Made by a program: the position numbers and the translations under genes
Shown: piece by piece, positions 8,440-17,491 of the stretch
Layout: every line of letters starts with the position of its first letter
Numbering within the stretch: position 1 is the stretch's first letter
Notes under the pieces: model-generated
What the model was told of the DNA's origin: nothing
What the model saw: the letters and a program-made list of their open reading frames with translations, nothing else
The model's database searches: none
Source: Actinomycetes bacterium
GTDB lineage: Bacteria; Actinomycetota; Actinomycetes; S36-B12; UBA10799
Reading direction: 5' to 3'
Length of the DNA: 55,487 nt
NCBI GenBank assembly: GCA_029779995.1
Contig: JAKOZM010000275.1
Span: forward strand, 1 to 55,487

Positions 8440-9586
8440 GGTCCGACGTGCGATCGGGTGGGTGGCCGTCGGGGTCGCCGTCGCCCTGTGCTGGCACTAC
8501 CTGACCAAGGCCTCCACGGCCTATCTGCTCGACCTCGACGTGTACCGAGAGGCGGCCGCCGTCGCCTGGGACGGTGGCGATCTGTACGGGCAGGTGTACA
8601 CCGGCGTCGGGCTGCCGTGGCTGTACCCGCCGTTCGCGATCCTGTTCCTGACGCCCATCTCGGTACTCTCCGATGTCAGCGCCCAGGTCGTCTGGACCGC
8701 GATCACCCTGGCGGCGGTGATCGTGTTCGCGGTGGTCTGTGTGTGGAACTTCGCGGCCGACCGTTTCCACACCCTGCCGGTCTATGCGATCACCATCGCG
8801 TTCACCCTGATGATGGAACCCACGGAGTCGAACATCAACTTCGGGCAGATCAACATCCTGCTCGCTGTGTTCCTCGTGCTGGACCTTTCGTACCGCACGG
8901 GCCGCCTGCCGCAGGGAGTACTCACCGGGATCGCCGCGGCCGTCAAACTCACCCCCTTGCTCATCGCTGTCTACTACCTGGTCACCCGCCGCGTCCGATC
9001 AGCGCTGTGGACGATCGGCACCTTCATCGTCTGCAGCATCATCGCGTGGCTGGTGTTCCCGCAGGCCTCCTGGATCTACTGGACGGGCACGTTCCTGGAA
9101 TCCGACCGGGTCGGTGTCTCCTACATCAGCAACCAGTCGCTGAACGGAATGTTGCAGCGGGCGATCTCCGATCCGGACATCGCCCGGCTGGGGTGGCTGG
9201 CGGTGGGCGGGCTCGTAGCCATCGCCGTGCTCGTCATGGCTCACCACCTCTTCGGCACGTACCCGCACCTGACCGACGCGCTGGTTCTGGCGGCCATCCT
9301 GCTGGTGTCACCGATCAGCTGGACGGCGCACTGGATCCTGATCCTGCCGTTGCTGCTGGTGGCGGCGCTGCCTGATCGGCCGGTCCCCCTGCTGCAGGGA
9401 CTCGCGGCGGTGCTGGGGGTGGCGCTGATCTATGGCGTGGTGCGACCCTCCGAGACCGCGCAACGCCTGATCGAGCCGCAGACCGACAACCTGCTGTTCG
9501 CTAATACCTTCACCTGGCTCACGCTGGCGCTAGGCGCTGCCTGCACGATCTGGTACTGGCGGCGGGTGGACGAACCCGCGACCTGA
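8429..9586 (+). CDS. GT87-type (DUF2029) membrane glycosyltransferase
   Basis: A 385-residue polytopic membrane protein of the GT-C fold. It has about ten hydrophobic helices; the first loop contains DLDVYREAA and a WLYPPFA motif, typical of GT87/DUF2029 polyprenol-phosphate-mannose-dependent mannosyltransferases such as PimE-like enzymes. It should act on a lipid-linked acceptor at the outer face of the membrane; the acceptor cannot be read from sequence. The GTG start lies within the crp 3' end, suggesting coupling to crp. It is absent from the matching mycobacterial locus. Confidence 0.85.
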   Translation: MPAEVRRAIGWVAVGVAVALCWHYLTKASTAYLLDLDVYREAAAVAWDGGDLYGQVYTGVGLPWLYPPFAILFLTPISVLSDVSAQVVWTAITLAAVIVFAVVCVWNFAADRFHTLPVYAITIAFTLMMEPTESNINFGQINILLAVFLVLDLSYRTGRLPQGVLTGIAAAVKLTPLLIAVYYLVTRRVRSALWTIGTFIVCSIIAWLVFPQASWIYWTGTFLESDRVGVSYISNQSLNGMLQRAISDPDIARLGWLAVGGLVAIAVLVMAHHLFGTYPHLTDALVLAAILLVSPISWTAHWILILPLLLVAALPDRPVPLLQGLAAVLGVALIYGVVRPSETAQRLIEPQTDNLLFANTFTWLTLALGAACTIWYWRRVDEPAT

Positions 9587-9592
9587 CGTTCG

Positions 9593-10402
9593 TCAGAGAT
9601 GCCCCAGGTACTGCAGTTGGGCGCGCACACTCAGTTCCGCCGCCGGCCACAACACCTGCGGCACGTCGGCGTACACCCGCTCGACGACAGCGCGGGCCAG
9701 TGCGGGGCCGGGGGGCAGGTCGGCGGCCGCCGCGGCAACCTCGGCCAGGCGTTGCTGCCGATGCTCGAGGTAGGCGTCGATCACCGCTACCGCGTCGGGC
9801 AGCGCCGGCCCATGGCCGGGCCAGACGGCTGTGACGTGGCGCTGCGCCACCAGATCCCGCAGCCGCTGCAACGATTCCAAGTAGTCGGCCAAGCGGCCAT
9901 CCGGATGGGCGACCACAGTGGTGCCGCGGCCCAGGATCGTGTCCCCGGTGAGCAACGCACCCGCAACCGGCAGGTACAGGCTCACGGAGTCATGGGTGTG
10001 CCCCGGGGTGCTGACCACATGCACCTGCGCCTGCGGGTAGACCAGGACTTCACCGGGTGCCAGCCGGTCGTGGCCGGGCTGAGGGTCCAGCGCGCGCACC
10101 CCGGCCCGGAGGGCCTCGGCGAACAGGTTGGCGCCGGCACTGTGGTCGAGGTGGCCGTGGGTCAGCACGATGTCGCGGACCCATCGGTCACCCAGGGCCG
10201 CGCGCACCGCCTGCAGATGTGCGGGGTCATCGGGTCCGGGATCCACCAGGATCACCGACTCCGCATCCACGTCCAGCAGCCACGTGTTCGTGCCATCCAA
10301 GGTCATGGGACCGGGATTGCCGGCCAGCACACAGACCGCCCCGTCGAACGCACCGCCCGCCCAGGGCCCCATCGTCCCGGGCATTGCCACAAATCCACTC
10401 AC
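9593..10402 (-). CDS. metallo-beta-lactamase fold hydrolase
   Basis: A 269-residue MBL-fold hydrolase, RNase Z/glyoxalase II-like branch. The metal motif HGHLDH is at about residues 102-107, with further ligands in HTHDS and in the GDTILG and WPGHGP segments. Substrate unknown. The GTG start overlaps the upstream NUDIX stop as GTGA. It is the last gene of the run DUF4177, ridA, NUDIX, MBL and corresponds to Rv3677c. It converges with the GT87 gene 6 nt away. Confidence 0.93.
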   Translation of the reverse strand: MSGFVAMPGTMGPWAGGAFDGAVCVLAGNPGPMTLDGTNTWLLDVDAESVILVDPGPDDPAHLQAVRAALGDRWVRDIVLTHGHLDHSAGANLFAEALRAGVRALDPQPGHDRLAPGEVLVYPQAQVHVVSTPGHTHDSVSLYLPVAGALLTGDTILGRGTTVVAHPDGRLADYLESLQRLRDLVAQRHVTAVWPGHGPALPDAVAVIDAYLEHRQQRLAEVAAAAADLPPGPALARAVVERVYADVPQVLWPAAELSVRAQLQYLGHL

Positions 10403-11100
10403 AACCGGCGCCCCGTCCTGGCGTCAACCAGGATCCAAGCCACGTCGCCGTCGCGCGCCACGGGGTGCGGCATGATCGGCACCGGATCGCGGCGCACGGC
10501 CAGCACGTCGGCCACCGTGTCGAACTGGGCCAGTTCGGCCAGCACCGCAGCCGTCGGGGGCAGCATGGGCAGATCCTGGGCGCCGGCCGGGGTGTACCAG
10601 CCCACGTTCTGATGCTCAGTGGTGAAGCTGGCGAGGTCCTGTCCGGCCGGCAGGGCGGCGGCATAGAACCGGGTGTCGTACCGGCGGGTCTCCACCTCCG
10701 GGGTCACCCAATGGGCGAAGGGGTGCAGGGCCTGCACATCGGGGACCGCGGCCCACATGGCCAGCACCTGCGCGAAGTCACGGTCGCGCAGATCCGCCAC
10801 CTCTGCGGGCGGAGCGGGACGGGTGAGCAGCACCCCGCACTCCTCGAATGTCTCCCGGATAGCGGCCACCAGCCAGGGGTCCCCGAGGTCGGCGTCGGCA
10901 GCGTCAAGAGCACCGCCGGGGAACACATACATGTCTCTTGCAAAGGCCAACGTCGTGGCCCGCTGGAGCAGGGCGACCTGCAAGCCATCCGCGTCACGCA
11001 GCAGGACCAGCGTCGACGCCGGACGGGCCGACGGCGGGGTCCAATCCCCGCCGTACACGATCGCCCGGGCCCGCTCGACCAACTGCGCAGGCATCCGCAT
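10399..11100 (-). CDS. NUDIX hydrolase
   Basis: A 233-residue NUDIX-family protein. The box is visible as GGALDAADADLGDPWLVAAI followed by RETFEECGVLL, with the REUXEEXGU core intact. The start at 11100 is selected because it shares one base with the ridA stop (TGATG), and the longer open frame upstream runs through ridA. Such NUDIX genes next to an MBL gene are common in actinobacteria, but the substrate is not known. Stop/start overlaps tie it to both neighbours, so the four genes are probably one mRNA. Confidence 0.9.
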   Translation of the reverse strand: MRMPAQLVERARAIVYGGDWTPPSARPASTLVLLRDADGLQVALLQRATTLAFARDMYVFPGGALDAADADLGDPWLVAAIRETFEECGVLLTRPAPPAEVADLRDRDFAQVLAMWAAVPDVQALHPFAHWVTPEVETRRYDTRFYAAALPAGQDLASFTTEHQNVGWYTPAGAQDLPMLPPTAAVLAELAQFDTVADVLAVRRDPVPIMPHPVARDGDVAWILVDARTGRRL

Positions 11101-11555
11101 CACAGCACCTCGGCGATGACCTCGACCTCGACCGGAGCGCCGAGCGGCAGCTGCGCGACCCCGACAGCGGAGCGAGCGTGGATTCCGTTGTCCCCGAGCA
11201 CCGCTCCGATCAGTTCCGACGCTCCGTTGATCACCTGCGGCTGCGCGGTGAAGCCGTCGGCGCTGGCGACGAAGCCCACCATCTTGATGATCCTGATCCC
11301 GTCCAGCGACCCGGCTTGGGAGGCGAGGGCCGCCAGGGCGTTCAGAGCACACTGCCGGGCGCAGGCAACCGCCTCGGAAATGCTCACCTGCGCACCCACG
11401 AGCCCAGTGTGCAGCAACTCCCCCGCCACGAACGGCAGTTGCCCGGACGTGTAGATCATCGCGCCCGATCGCACCGCCGGGACGTACGCGGCGACCGGCG
11501 CCGGCACCTCGGGCAGGACCAGGCCGAGGTCGTGCAGGCGCTGGCCGGCACTCAT
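11100..11555 (-). CDS. ridA: RidA/YjgF/YER057c family protein
   Basis: A 151-residue RidA-superfamily protein; family members deaminate reactive enamine/imine intermediates from PLP enzymes, or have other small-molecule roles. The conserved YTSGQLPF segment is near residue 35 and the trimer-forming VEVEVIAEVL strand closes the protein; the usual catalytic Arg near residue 105 is not in its textbook context (SAVGVAQLPLGAPVE), so activity may differ from canonical RidA. The ATG overlaps the DUF4177 stop as ATGA. It corresponds to Rv3678c. Confidence 0.9.
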   Translation of the reverse strand: MSAGQRLHDLGLVLPEVPAPVAAYVPAVRSGAMIYTSGQLPFVAGELLHTGLVGAQVSISEAVACARQCALNALAALASQAGSLDGIRIIKMVGFVASADGFTAQPQVINGASELIGAVLGDNGIHARSAVGVAQLPLGAPVEVEVIAEVL

Positions 11556-11707
11556 GCCCGGGGCCGCTTGAAATAGGCCACCAGGTTCTCCGGCGTGGGG
11601 CCGGGGACGACCTGAACGAGCTCCCAGCCGTCGGCCCCGAAGTTGTCCAGGATCGCCTTGGTGTTGTGGATCAGCAGCGGCGCGGTGAGGTACTCCCAGG
11701 TAGTCAT
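11552..11707 (-). CDS. small DUF4177 family protein
   Basis: A 51-residue protein. Reading the minus strand from 11707 gives a start MTTWEYLTAPL, a central DNFGADGWELVQVVPG and an end VAYFKRPRA. This is the DUF4177 pattern (WEY near the N-terminus, GWELV in the middle, K-R at the end) conserved in actinobacteria upstream of ridA (Rv3678A in M. tuberculosis). Its function is unknown. The stop overlaps the ridA ATG, so it leads the four-gene operon and is divergent from the ArsA-like pair. Confidence 0.88.
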   Translation of the reverse strand: MTTWEYLTAPLLIHNTKAILDNFGADGWELVQVVPGPTPENLVAYFKRPRA

Positions 11708-11818
11708 GCCATGACCCTAGGACACCCGGACCTGCGGCGCATCCAGCCCTGTCGTGGCTGCCGCTGACACCTCACCTGGCAGGGATCAGCGTTCGACATC
11801 CGGGCACACGTTCCACAT

Positions 11819-12838
11819 ATGAACACCCCTAGGCTGGAATTTGTGAGCAATCGTGCCCAGAACTGGTCGCGTGTACGCCTCCACGTGGTATCGGGCAAGG
11901 GTGGCACCGGCAAGACGACGGTGGCGGCCGCCCTTGCGCTGGCCCTGGCCCGCGGCGGCAAACGTGTCCTGCTGCTGGAGGTCGAGAACCGGCAGGGCAT
12001 CGCCCAGCTCTTCGACACCGCGCCGCTGCCCTACCGGGAGACGAAGATCGCCGTCGCCGAAGATGGCGGCATCCTGTATGCCCTGCCGATCGATCCAGAG
12101 GCCGCTCTGCTGGAGTACCTGGAGATGTTCTACGGCCTGAAGCGGGGCGGCTACGCACTGCGCAAACTGGGCGCCATCGACTTCGCCACGACCATCGCTC
12201 CCGGCCTGCGCGACGTGCTGCTCACGGGCAAGGCCAGCGAGGCCGTCAAGCGCGGGGAGAAGACCGGACGCCCGGAGTACGACGCGGTCGTGATGGACGC
12301 ACCACCCACGGGCCGGATCACTCGCTTCCTCAACGTGAACACCGAGATCGCCGGGCTGGCCAAGGTCGGCCCGATCCGGTCCCAGGCCGACTCCGTCATG
12401 GGTGTGATCCGATCGGCCCGCACGGCTGTGCACTTGGTGACGCTGCTGGAGGAGATGCCGGTGCAGGAGACCCTGGACGGCATCGCGGAACTGCGAGCGG
12501 CCGGTCTGCCGCTCGGCTCGGTGATCATCAACCAGTCCCGCCAATCGGAGCTGCGCACGGCTGACCTGGCGTTGGCCGCGGCCCGGTCCCTGCCCGACGA
12601 CGTGCTCGTGGCCGGCCTGCGACGAGCCGGGATCGACCCGGCCCCAGCGGTGGTCAAGGCCCTCGAGGACGAGGCGGCCGACCATGCCACCCGGGTCGAG
12701 TTGCAGAACACTGAACGGCAACGCCTCGTTGACTCGGGGTTGCCCATTCTTGAACTCCCCCTGCTGGCCGGTGGCGTCAACCTCGGCGCCCTGTATGCCC
12801 TGGCCGCGGACCTGCATGCCCAAGGACTGCCGGCATGA
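11819..12838 (+). CDS. ArsA-family ATPase, first of pair
   Basis: A deviant-Walker-A (SIMIBI class) ATPase. The P-loop GKGGTGKTT starts near residue 26 and the switch/DxxPTG motif is MDAPPTGRI near residue 160. Paired ArsA-like ATPases next to wblA are typical of actinobacteria (Rv3679/Rv3680 form a complex in M. tuberculosis and have been linked to glycerol metabolism, not arsenic). The ATG at 11819 has no clear ribosome site. The GTG at 11843 has a TANNNT-type -10 (TAGGCT, 11830-11835) seven nt upstream and could be a leaderless start, shortening the protein by 8 residues. Confidence 0.9.
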   Translation: MNTPRLEFVSNRAQNWSRVRLHVVSGKGGTGKTTVAAALALALARGGKRVLLLEVENRQGIAQLFDTAPLPYRETKIAVAEDGGILYALPIDPEAALLEYLEMFYGLKRGGYALRKLGAIDFATTIAPGLRDVLLTGKASEAVKRGEKTGRPEYDAVVMDAPPTGRITRFLNVNTEIAGLAKVGPIRSQADSVMGVIRSARTAVHLVTLLEEMPVQETLDGIAELRAAGLPLGSVIINQSRQSELRTADLALAAARSLPDDVLVAGLRRAGIDPAPAVVKALEDEAADHATRVELQNTERQRLVDSGLPILELPLLAGGVNLGALYALAADLHAQGLPA

Positions 12839-13956
12839 GCGCTCACTTGGATGTCGACGCGTTGCTCGATGATCGTGCGGTGGGCGTGATCGTGTGCTGC
12901 GGTTCCGGCGGAGTGGGCAAGACGACCACCGCAGCAGCTCTGGCGTTGCGGGCAGCCGAGCGCGGACGCACCGTCTGCGTGCTCACGATCGACCCGGCGC
13001 GCCGGCTGGCCCAGAGTATGGGTCTGACCGAACTGGACAACACCCCACGCCCGGTACCAGGCATCGAGGGCGGTTCGCTGAGCGCCATGATGCTGGACAT
13101 GAAGCGGACCTTCGACGAGATCGTCGAGGCCCACGCCGAACCGGAGCGCGCCGCAGCGATCCTGGAGAACCCCTTCTACCAAGCGCTCTCGAGTTCCTTC
13201 GCCGGCACGCAGGAATACATGGCCATGGAGAAACTCGGTCAATTGCGCCAGCTCGGGGTATGGGATCTGATCATCGTTGACACCCCACCCTCCCGATCGG
13301 CGCTGGACTTCCTGGATGCCCCAAAACGCCTCGGCTCATTCCTCGACGGCCGGCTCATCCGGGTGCTGGCGGCCCCGGCCCGCGGTGCCGGCCGGATGAG
13401 CGCCCGGGTGCTCAGCGCGTCGTTGAGCCTGTTCACCGGCGCGATGAGCAAGATCCTCGGAGCGCAGGTCCTGCGGGACGTGCAGCTCTTCGTGACCAGT
13501 TTCGATGCGCTGTTCGGGGGATTCCGGGAACGGGCCGAACAGACCTACGCCCAGCTCCAGGCACCCGACACCCGGTTCCTGGTGGTGGCGGCTCCGGAGT
13601 CGGACGCCCTGCGCGAGGCCAGCTACTTCGTGCAGCGTCTGGAGGCCGAGCGGATGCCCCTGGCGGGCCTGGTGCTCAACCGGGTGCAGGAGGTGCGACT
13701 GCCCCAGTTGACGGCGTCGACAGCCCGGGCCGGTGCCGAGCGGCTCGGCGACGACGACATCCTGGTCGCTGAACTACTGCGCTTGCATGCCGACCGCATG
13801 GAGGCTGCCGAGCGCCAGTCGCAACTGACCCGTTCCTTCACCGGCGCCCACCCCCGGGTGCCGATCACCGAGGTCATCGCCCTTGCCGATGACGTCCACG
13901 ACCTCGCTGGCCTGGATCTGGTCGGCCAACTGATGGCCACGCCCGGAACACCATAG
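12835..13956 (+). CDS. ArsA-family ATPase, second of pair
   Basis: Partner of the preceding ATPase; its ATG overlaps the upstream stop as ATGA. The 373-residue protein has the deviant P-loop GSGGVGKTT near residue 23 and IVDTPPSRSALDF near residue 145, where the first copy has PPTGR. The two copies are diverged enough to be separate subunits of a heteromer, as described for Rv3679/Rv3680. No arsenite-binding cysteine cluster is visible, so an arsenic pump role is unlikely. Confidence 0.92.
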   Translation: MSAHLDVDALLDDRAVGVIVCCGSGGVGKTTTAAALALRAAERGRTVCVLTIDPARRLAQSMGLTELDNTPRPVPGIEGGSLSAMMLDMKRTFDEIVEAHAEPERAAAILENPFYQALSSSFAGTQEYMAMEKLGQLRQLGVWDLIIVDTPPSRSALDFLDAPKRLGSFLDGRLIRVLAAPARGAGRMSARVLSASLSLFTGAMSKILGAQVLRDVQLFVTSFDALFGGFRERAEQTYAQLQAPDTRFLVVAAPESDALREASYFVQRLEAERMPLAGLVLNRVQEVRLPQLTASTARAGAERLGDDDILVAELLRLHADRMEAAERQSQLTRSFTGAHPRVPITEVIALADDVHDLAGLDLVGQLMATPGTP

Positions 13957-13993
13957 CCCAAAGCGCCATTTTCGATCTTCCGCACGGTTCCTG

Positions 13994-14023
13994 TTGACAT
14001 GCTCCGAAGGCTCGGCTAATAAT
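13994..14023 (+). promoter_or_regulatory. near-consensus sigma-70-type promoter of yceI
   Basis: TTGACA at 13994-13999 is followed after 17 nt by TAATAA at 14017-14022, an excellent -35/-10 pair in a high-GC genome. The yceI ATG with an AGGAG ribosome site follows about 35 nt later. This suggests strong constitutive transcription. Confidence 0.75.
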
Positions 14024-14056
14024 AATGTTGAACTTTCAATCACTTAGGAGACAGCA

Positions 14057-14605
14057 ATGGCCGACCTCACCCAGTACACCGGCACCTGGACCATCGATCC
14101 GACCCACACCCGCCTGGGCTTCGTCGCCCGGCACGCGATGGTGACCAAGGTCCGTGGCTCGTTCACCGACTTCGAAGGCTCGCTGACCCTGGATGGCGCC
14201 AACCCCGCCGCCTCGAGCATCAGCCTCACCGCCCAGCTGGCCAGCGTGGACACCGGCAACGCCGACCGCGACGCCCACCTGCGCAGCCCCGACTTCTTCG
14301 ATGTTGAGAACAACCCGGCCATGACCTTCGCGAGCACCTCGGTCAAGCAGAGTGACGACGACGAGTTCGTGCTGGTCGGCGACCTGACCATCAAGGGCGT
14401 CACCCGCTCGGTCGAGGTCGAGGTGGAGCTCGACGGCATCGTCACCGACCCGTTCGGGAACACCCGCGCCGGCTTCGAGGGTGAGGCGGAGATCAGCCGC
14501 AAGGACTTCGGTCTGACCTGGAACGTGCCGCTGGATGCCGGCGGCGTGCTCGTCAGCGACAAGATCAAGATCCAGCTGGACGTCTCGGCCACCAAGAACG
14601 CCTGA
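14057..14605 (+). CDS. YceI family lipocalin-like protein
   Basis: A 182-residue YceI-domain protein: a beta-barrel that binds polyisoprenoid or other hydrophobic ligands in studied members. The start has the family pattern WTIDPTHTRLGFVARHAMV, and the conserved GDLTIKGVTRSVEVEVE lies near residue 115. No signal peptide is present, so it is probably cytoplasmic, unlike the E. coli periplasmic form. The gene has its own strong promoter and a perfect terminator, so it is monocistronic. Confidence 0.93.
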   Translation: MADLTQYTGTWTIDPTHTRLGFVARHAMVTKVRGSFTDFEGSLTLDGANPAASSISLTAQLASVDTGNADRDAHLRSPDFFDVENNPAMTFASTSVKQSDDDEFVLVGDLTIKGVTRSVEVEVELDGIVTDPFGNTRAGFEGEAEISRKDFGLTWNVPLDAGGVLVSDKIKIQLDVSATKNA

Positions 14606-14615
14606 TCCAGACAAG

Positions 14616-14660
14616 AGAACTGGGGCCACCCGCTGTGTGCGGGTGGCCCCAGTTCTTTGT
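14616..14660. terminator. bidirectional terminator between yceI and wblA
   Basis: A perfect 18-bp stem (14616-14633 pairing with 14639-14656) with a 5-nt loop, followed by TTGT on the + side. It lies between convergent yceI and wblA and can serve both. Confidence 0.88.
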
Positions 14661-14667
14661 CTTGGGC

Positions 14668-14994
14668 TCAGATGCCGGCGAAGGCCGAGTGCCGCACGCC
14701 GATCTGCTCAGGAATCTGCTGGGCCGCTGCTGTGTGCAGCAGGTCGGTCCAGGAATCCACGTGCGGACGCTTGCGCAACAGGGCGCGCCGTTCGCGTTCG
14801 GTCATGCCTCCCCACACACCGAACTCGATCCGGTTGTCCAGTGCATCAGCCAGACACTCCATCTTCACTGGACACCCATTACAGATCTGCTTGACACGGT
14901 TCTGCGCTGCCCCCTGGACAAACATCTCGTCGGGATCGGTCTCCCGGCATGCTGCCTGCGCGCTCCATGCACCTACGTTGAGCACTATCGTCAT
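14668..14994 (-). CDS. wblA: WhiB-family transcription factor, WblA/WhiB4 type
   Basis: A 108-residue iron-sulfur WhiB-like protein. The four cluster cysteines are Cys16, Cys38, Cys41 and Cys47 (C-x21-C-x2-C-x5-C), followed by the GVWGGMTERERR turn and a basic segment for sigma/DNA contact. The motif DELFVQGAAQNR-like DEMFVQGAAQNRVK and the extended C-terminus match WblA of Streptomyces and WhiB4 of mycobacteria, redox-responsive regulators of development and oxidative stress. A good AAGGGG ribosome site precedes the ATG. The gene is divergent from the penicillin-binding protein, as in both model genera. Confidence 0.93.
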   Translation of the reverse strand: MTIVLNVGAWSAQAACRETDPDEMFVQGAAQNRVKQICNGCPVKMECLADALDNRIEFGVWGGMTERERRALLRKRPHVDSWTDLLHTAAAQQIPEQIGVRHSAFAGI

Positions 14995-15326
14995 CCCCTT
15001 GTCCGGTCTCGGTTAACCCGGCGAAAGCTCTTGGTAACTCTAAGCAACCCGTGGACTACGAATGAGGGCCATTCGTACTACATAACCTAGGTCTTTAGTA
15101 CTATTTCTACTTACTAATCGCCGTGTCGCGGATGTCTCCATGGCACGTCCTGGTATCCAGCATGGCGTATGGCGGAGATCGCCGATGACACCGGGGGTAT
15201 ACCTTTCTGTGACCTACGCGACCCCAGTCAGACGCCGAGAAGTGGATCACGGTTCCGGGCTGCCCTGCCTGCCGGAATGAGGCTGCTGAAGGCGGGCGGA
15301 ACCAACGTCACTTACCCTTACATCTA
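14995..15326. promoter_or_regulatory. wblA / PBP divergent regulatory region
   Basis: This 332-bp non-coding stretch is notably AT-richer than its surroundings from about 15010 to 15120. It contains nested inverted repeats: GTACTA (15075-15080) and TAGTAC (15096-15101) flank the palindrome ACCTAGGT (15085-15092). It should hold the promoters of both genes; a TANNNT-type -10 (TACCCT, 15313-15318) lies 8 nt before the PBP ATG. No small gene is evident. Confidence 0.55.
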
Positions 15327-17474
15327 ATGGCCGTGTCAGAAGAACCCCCGAAGAAGTCCGCCGGCGCTGGTATCGCCCGCATCGCACGTGTAGGCGCCGT
15401 GGGCGTGGTTGGTGGCGCCATCTTGGCCGCCATGGCCGTACCCATCGTCGCCGGGATCGGCAAAGCCTCCGAGGTTGCCGCCGAGCAGATCGGCTCGCTG
15501 CCCAACGAGTTAGCCACCCCGCCGCTGCCCGTGCGCACGACCATGCTCGACGCCGACGGCAACAAGATCGCGACCCTATTCGAGGAGAACCGGCTCGAGG
15601 TCCCGCTCGACCAGATCTCCCCGTACATGCAGAAGGCGATCGTCGCCGTCGAGGATGAGCGGTTCTACGAGCACAACGGCGTTGACATCCAAGGGTTGAT
15701 CCGCGCCCAGCTCGAGAACACGGCCAGCGGCTCCGTGCAGCAGGGTGCTTCGACGCTCACCATGCAGTACGTGCGTAACGTCCTGGTGACTGCCGCCCGC
15801 ACCCCGGACCTCGTAGCAGCGGCGCGTGAGCGCACCAATGCCCGCAAACTGCAGGAGATCCGCTATGCCGTCCAGCTCGAACGGGAACTGAGCAAGGACG
15901 AGATCCTCAACAGGTACCTGAACATCGTCTACTTCGGCTCCGGCGCGTACGGGGTCGAGGCGGCCAGCCGCCGGTACTTCGGCCACAGCGCCAAGAAGAT
16001 GAGCCCGGCCGAGGCCGCCCTGCTCGCCGGCCTGGTGCAGTCCCCGGTCGGTTACGATCCGTTGATCAACCCGGGGGCGGCGACCACCCGGCGCGATGAG
16101 GTGCTGACCAAGATGGAGCAGCAGGACTTCATCACCCCGGAGCAGTACGAGAAGGCCGTCGGCACTCCGGTCACGGACATGCTCGATCCCCGCAAGGTCA
16201 GCAATGGCTGCGCGGCCAGCGCCTACCCCTTCTACTGCGACTACGCGGTCAAGACGATCCTGAACGACCCCAACTACGGCAAGACCAAGCAGGACCGCGA
16301 GGACTTCCTCAAACGTGGTGGCGTCGTCATCCACACAGCTATGGATCCGACGGCTCAGGATGCTGCGACAAATGCCGTGATGAACCGGATTCCGCCGACG
16401 GACGCTAGCGGCAAGGCTGCGGCGATCGCGATGGTGACCCCGGAGACCGGCGAAGTCGTGGCGCTGGCGCAGAGCCGCTACTGGGGCACCAAGGGCAAGG
16501 GCAACACCACGTACAACTACGCGGTGGATCTCAAGGACGGCGGCACCACTGGCATGCAGGCAGGATCGACGTTCAAGATCTTCACCCTGGCAGCCGCAAT
16601 GGAGGCCGGCATCTCCCCCTACGAGGTGCTCGACTCCAGTGACGACAAGACGTTCGCGGCCGGCCCCTGGGGCTGCTACGACAACTACTTCGGCCCCTAC
16701 ACCGTGAGCAACTCCACGGCCTCTGGGCAGTTCAACATGCTGCAGGGCACGGCCTTCTCGGTGAACACCTACTTCGTGGGCCTGGAGCAGATGGCCGGAC
16801 TGTGCCGGACAGTGGATATCGCCAAGCGCACCGGCATGACCCTGGCCAATGGCGGGGAACTGCCGGAGGTGCAGTCCTTCACCCTCGGATCGGTCGAGGT
16901 CTCGCCGTTGGCGCTGGCCACGAGTTATGCCACGATGGCCAACCACGGTGTCTACTGCAAGCCGCACGCGATCACCCGCATCGTCGATGAGAACGACGAG
17001 AGCAAGAAGGTGGTCGCCAAGGTCGAACCACAGTGCACCGAGGCCGTTTCCCGGGAGGTCGCCGACTCGGTGACCGCCATCCTGACCCATGTGGTCGACG
17101 GCGGGATCGGTGGCCGCACCGGCGCGGCGATGACGCTGGGCCGCGATGCCACGGGTAAGACCGGAACCACCGACACCTCGGCAGCTGTCTGGTTCGCGGG
17201 CTACACCCCCGAACTGGCTGCAGCGGTCTGGGTCGGTGACCCTCGCGGCGGGTTCCAGTACCCGATGAAGAACGTCTACATCAACGGCTCGTACTACGGT
17301 CAGGTCTTCGGCTCCAGCCTGCCGGGGCCGATCTGGCGCGATGCGATGCTCGGTGCCCTTGCCGAGACCCCGGCGACCTCGTTCGAACTGCAGACGCTGT
17401 TCGGCCTTGGAACGGCGCGTGGTGGCAGTTCGTACGTTCCCCCGGCGACCCCGACGCCGCTGCCCACGCCCTGA
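15327..17474 (+). CDS. ponA2: class A penicillin-binding protein (bifunctional)
   Basis: Peptidoglycan glycosyltransferase/transpeptidase of 715 residues. A membrane helix lies at about 22-45. The GT51 domain has the catalytic Glu region VEDERFYEHNGVD (about 108-120) and the QGASTLTMQYVRN motif. The transpeptidase domain has Ser414-x-x-Lys417 (GSTFKIF), Ser478-Val-Asn480 and Lys611-Thr-Gly613. A Pro/Thr-rich tail ends the protein; no PASTA repeat is seen, unlike mycobacterial PonA2. No ribosome site precedes the ATG, and a -10-like TACCCT sits 8 nt upstream, so the mRNA may be leaderless. Position next to wblA matches Rv3682 and SCO3580. Confidence 0.95.
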   Translation: MAVSEEPPKKSAGAGIARIARVGAVGVVGGAILAAMAVPIVAGIGKASEVAAEQIGSLPNELATPPLPVRTTMLDADGNKIATLFEENRLEVPLDQISPYMQKAIVAVEDERFYEHNGVDIQGLIRAQLENTASGSVQQGASTLTMQYVRNVLVTAARTPDLVAAARERTNARKLQEIRYAVQLERELSKDEILNRYLNIVYFGSGAYGVEAASRRYFGHSAKKMSPAEAALLAGLVQSPVGYDPLINPGAATTRRDEVLTKMEQQDFITPEQYEKAVGTPVTDMLDPRKVSNGCAASAYPFYCDYAVKTILNDPNYGKTKQDREDFLKRGGVVIHTAMDPTAQDAATNAVMNRIPPTDASGKAAAIAMVTPETGEVVALAQSRYWGTKGKGNTTYNYAVDLKDGGTTGMQAGSTFKIFTLAAAMEAGISPYEVLDSSDDKTFAAGPWGCYDNYFGPYTVSNSTASGQFNMLQGTAFSVNTYFVGLEQMAGLCRTVDIAKRTGMTLANGGELPEVQSFTLGSVEVSPLALATSYATMANHGVYCKPHAITRIVDENDESKKVVAKVEPQCTEAVSREVADSVTAILTHVVDGGIGGRTGAAMTLGRDATGKTGTTDTSAAVWFAGYTPELAAAVWVGDPRGGFQYPMKNVYINGSYYGQVFGSSLPGPIWRDAMLGALAETPATSFELQTLFGLGTARGGSSYVPPATPTPLPTP

Positions 17475-17491
17475 CCTTTGGTGCAGGGGCC

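Noticed and set aside
11819..13956. Arsenite-transporting pump from the ArsA similarity
   Set aside because: No arsB, arsR or arsenite-binding cysteines; paired ArsA-like ATPases at this locus have a different role in actinobacteria.
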